Assembly (NCBI GenBank): GCA_027483645.1
Contig: JAIXUD010000004.1
Coordinates: 91,686 to 155,685, forward strand
Length of the DNA stretch: 64,000 nucleotides
Origin: Sphingobacteriales bacterium
GTDB taxonomy: Bacteria; Bacteroidota; Bacteroidia; Chitinophagales; CAIOSU01
Direction: 5' to 3'
Shown: positions 61,679 through 64,000 of the stretch, piece by piece
Numbering within the stretch: the first letter of the stretch is position 1
Layout of the letters: every line of letters begins with the position of its first letter
Position numbers and translations under genes: made by a program
The notes under the pieces: generated by a model
Database searches by the model: none
What the model was told of the DNA's origin: nothing
Seen by the model: only the letters and a program-made list of their open reading frames with translations

Positions 61679-61714
61679 AATCTTGATACTTGATACTCAC
61701 TACTTGATACTAAT
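61679..61714. repeat. Heptanucleotide tandem repeat, family B (TTGATAC)
   Basis: Units TTGATAC, TTGATAC, TCACTAC, TTGATAC, in the same order as in 86..121. It lies upstream of the sigma factor gene. Confidence 0.85.
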
Positions 61715-61764
61715 CCTGTATCTTTTCCGAGCCTACCCGTTAGCATTGGGTAAAAGCATCTTTC

Positions 61765-62358
61765 ATGTCTTATTCCACCATCGCGATGCACAACACCAGC
61801 TACCAAGCGCATACCACCGACCTGAGTGAAGAACAGGTGTGGATATTGGCCGCGCAACAAGACTCCAGGCGGTTTGAGCCGCTATACAACCGCTATTATG
61901 AGGCCATCTTCCGCTTCGTACACCAGCGCATCAACGACAAGCACCTAAGCGGCGATCTTACTTCGGAGGTGTTTATGAAAGCGCTCTCCAGCATCAAGTC
62001 ATTTAATAGCCAAGGCATCCCGTTTAGCTCGTGGCTCTACCGCATTGCGCGTAACATTTTGATCGACCGCTTTCGCCGAGGTAAAAACGAGCGCGTAGTA
62101 AATGTGGAAACCAGTGCCCTAGCCGGTATGGCTGAAGAGGCCGAAGTAGATGGCGTGGACGAGGTTAGGATGAACCGTATGCTGCAATGCTTGGAAAACC
62201 TACCCGAAGACGATATGCAACTGATAGAGATGCGCTACTTTGAGAAACGTTCTTTTAAAGAGATTGGCGAGATACTGGGTATTACCGAAAACAACGCCAA
62301 GGTAAAGACCTACCGCATCCTTGATAAGATGAAGAACCTAATGACCGCTGTTAAATAA
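61765..62358 (+). CDS. ECF-type RNA polymerase sigma factor
   Basis: A 197-residue sigma-70 family factor. Region 2 is FEPLYNRYYEAIFRFVHQRI (residues 33-52), then SGDLTSEVFMKALSSI and SSWLYRIARNILIDRFRRG near residue 90. Region 4 spans residues 130-190 with QLIEMRYFEKRSFKEIGEI and the recognition helix ITENNAKVKTYRILDKM near 174. It probably directs RNA polymerase to a small regulon. The next gene, 15 bases downstream, is a membrane-anchored protein with no clear anti-sigma domain, which may be its partner. Confidence 0.9.
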   Translation: MSYSTIAMHNTSYQAHTTDLSEEQVWILAAQQDSRRFEPLYNRYYEAIFRFVHQRINDKHLSGDLTSEVFMKALSSIKSFNSQGIPFSSWLYRIARNILIDRFRRGKNERVVNVETSALAGMAEEAEVDGVDEVRMNRMLQCLENLPEDDMQLIEMRYFEKRSFKEIGEILGITENNAKVKTYRILDKMKNLMTAVK

Positions 62359-62373
62359 CCTTACACTAAAGCC

Positions 62374-64000
62374 ATGAAAAAGAATAAACTCAATATAAAC
62401 CCCAGCCCACTGACCCCAGAGGACATTAACGCTGGCAAAAATTTCGATTCGTTTCACCAGCAGTTTCAAGCGCAACACAAAGGGCCTTCGCTGTTGCGAA
62501 AGCTCGCTTTGCCTGGGCTAGCGGTGGCAGCGGCGATAACCATTGCTATTGTTATGTTCCGAATGCCGAATAACAATATTAAAACCATCGCCGATTTTGT
62601 AAGCCCACCCATTGAGGGTTTGGAGCGCAGCTATGAAGCGATGACATTTTTGGTAGATAAAGGCTTGAGCATCACCATGCCGAGCGGAACGGTTATTAAT
62701 GTACCGGCCAATGCCTTTTTAGATGAATTTGGCAATCCCTACACTGGCGAGGCTACTTTGAAATACCGCGAATATACCGACCCTGTTGCCATCGCCCTTA
62801 GCGGCATCCCTATGAATTATGACTCTGCGGGCGTGAGCTTTACGTTTGAATCGGCAGGGATGTTTGATTTAGTGGTGGAGACCAACCCGACCGGCACTAC
62901 TGCACCCAAAGCCCTTTCATTGGCCAATGGTACCGTGGTTTCGGTAGGTATGCCTGCCACCAGCACCGATACCGACTTCAATGTGTACGAACTGGATACC
63001 GCGAGCCGCAACTGGGCATTGCGTGGGCAAGACTCTATTGCGCCATTGGCAGTTGATACAATTGTAGCCCCCGCCCCTGCTGCCTTAGCCACCACTGCCC
63101 CTAAAAAGAAAGTGGCAGAAGTAAGCGACCCGCAACTAGAGGAAATGTTTAAAACCCTTCAGAGCATTGGCGATAGTATCAATTATTACAAAAACATAGC
63201 CCTCACAAAGCCTGTAAAGACATCCCCTGAAGGGCATCGATTCGATTTGGATAACAAAGTGAACGAGTTCCCTGAGTTGGTATTTAATGAGTTGCTCACA
63301 TGGGAGGTGGCTCCTTTTACGCCCAATTTTGAGCCTGCTTATCTTGGAGTAAGGTGGACAACTGCTAAGGTAACCCGTGTAAGTGGTAGCAACTACAACA
63401 TTAATCTAAAGAGAGACGATGTAGACCTTAACTTCCCGGTAAAACCTGTATACCACGGTAAAAACTACGAAACTGCCGTTAAAAAGTACAACGGCAAACT
63501 GATAGAAAATGAGAACCGCTTAGTGTACCTGCAAAGCAAGCAACAAGAATGGCAGACGAAGTACAACGGCTACAAAGCATCGTTGCAAGCTAGCAAGGGC
63601 AGTAAGAGCACCCAAGAACTAAATAAACAGGAAAAGCAATACTTGGATGAATACAACCTAGCCACCGCCAGCAATGCCATGTATCGCTTTGTAGCGGTTA
63701 CCAATATGGGCATCTGGAATATTGACCGCGTAATGAAGGACGAATATGTGATGGCCGAAACCGAGTTTAAGGATAGCAAAGGGGAAATATTGACCATGCA
63801 CAGGATGTTTCTCTTCGAGAAAGGTATTAATGGCACCTTAGAATTCTTTAAAATGCCCGATAACCATATCGTGCGCTTCAAGTACAACCCTGAACGGGGC
63901 TATAGCGGCCTCGGCATTACCAAAGAAGGCAAGGCTTTCTTGATAAGACCATCCGATATCAAACAGATAAAAACCGATGGCATCAACACCATCACCGCCA
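62374..64000 (+). CDS. Membrane-anchored exported protein, cut by the window end
   Basis: The frame starts at ATG 62374 (MKKNKLNINPSPLTPEDINA) and remains open to the end of the window, so at least 542 residues are coded. A single membrane helix lies at about residues 43-62 (LALPGLAVAAAITIAIVMF). Just after it is a short repeat-like domain with PSGTVINVPANAFLDEFGN near residue 103. The remainder is charged, with a helical stretch around residue 390. It follows the sigma factor gene by 15 bases and may regulate or be regulated by it. I do not recognise a named family. Confidence 0.75.
   Translation, partial: MKKNKLNINPSPLTPEDINAGKNFDSFHQQFQAQHKGPSLLRKLALPGLAVAAAITIAIVMFRMPNNNIKTIADFVSPPIEGLERSYEAMTFLVDKGLSITMPSGTVINVPANAFLDEFGNPYTGEATLKYREYTDPVAIALSGIPMNYDSAGVSFTFESAGMFDLVVETNPTGTTAPKALSLANGTVVSVGMPATSTDTDFNVYELDTASRNWALRGQDSIAPLAVDTIVAPAPAALATTAPKKKVAEVSDPQLEEMFKTLQSIGDSINYYKNIALTKPVKTSPEGHRFDLDNKVNEFPELVFNELLTWEVAPFTPNFEPAYLGVRWTTAKVTRVSGSNYNINLKRDDVDLNFPVKPVYHGKNYETAVKKYNGKLIENENRLVYLQSKQQEWQTKYNGYKASLQASKGSKSTQELNKQEKQYLDEYNLATASNAMYRFVAVTNMGIWNIDRVMKDEYVMAETEFKDSKGEILTMHRMFLFEKGINGTLEFFKMPDNHIVRFKYNPERGYSGLGITKEGKAFLIRPSDIKQIKTDGINTITA

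Overview
The window looks like a chromosomal segment of a free-living member of the phylum Bacteroidota. The evidence is three large secreted proteins with type IX secretion (T9SS) C-terminal signals, a fused LpxC-FabZ gene, an lpxD/lpxC-fabZ/lpxA run, a long SecA of about 1100 residues, and promoter elements of the Bacteroidota form (TTG then TAnnTTTG). I cannot place it below phylum. No rRNA, tRNA, CRISPR array, prophage or transposase gene was seen.

Layout: 0.1-6.1 kb holds fbp, a flavodoxin-reductase-like oxidoreductase, a CapA-like protein, a sulfotransferase and purD. 6.3-11.8 kb is a tight secA-deoC-SPOR-peptidase M20 run. 12-14.8 kb carries small genes: a GIY-YIG nuclease inside a perfect 35-bp inverted repeat, an unknown/UPF0158 pair, a methyltransferase, an acetyltransferase and a CMD-like protein. 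14.8-26.4 kb has a flippase, two T9SS cargo proteins, glycerate kinase, hldD, a TonB-like protein, an OmpR-type regulator and a helical unknown. 26.8-33.6 kb has lon, a nested inverted-repeat region, and an ABC ATPase-lpxA-lpxC/fabZ-lpxD operon. 33.7-36 kb is an accessory islet (secreted unknown, ParE/RelE toxin-antitoxin pair) followed by a KAS III-like enzyme. 36-39 kb is cysC-cysD-cysN for sulfate activation. 39.2-41.7 kb is an AT-richer two-gene islet: a GHKL ATPase fused to a Shedu-like PD-(D/E)XK nuclease, with a small helix-hairpin-helix-like partner. 41.8-50.2 kb has ribBA, two glycosyltransferases and a 1560-residue T9SS adhesin. 50.4-56 kb has accA and a complete cyanophycin cluster (cphA-cphB-isoaspartyl peptidase). 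56.5-64 kb has an AtuA-like pair, a deoxynucleoside kinase, trpS, an EgtB-like enzyme, an ECF sigma factor and a truncated membrane-anchored protein.

Functional links: CysCDN make APS/PAPS, which the sulfotransferase near 4 kb could use. CphA, CphB and the isoaspartyl peptidase together make and recycle an Asp-Arg nitrogen store. The lpx genes, hldD, flippase and glycosyltransferases serve the outer envelope.

The most unusual features: (1) at least six unrelated families of tandem repeats in gene junctions, all with a 7-bp period and several supplying or abutting stop codons; (2) the GHKL-ATPase/Shedu-like nuclease islet, a candidate defence system; (3) a toxin gene with no normal start codon, whose frame is reached from the antitoxin by a +1 shift at CTT-TGA, the shift site known from prfB; (4) a GIY-YIG gene bracketed by a perfect inverted repeat with a solo copy 10 kb away.
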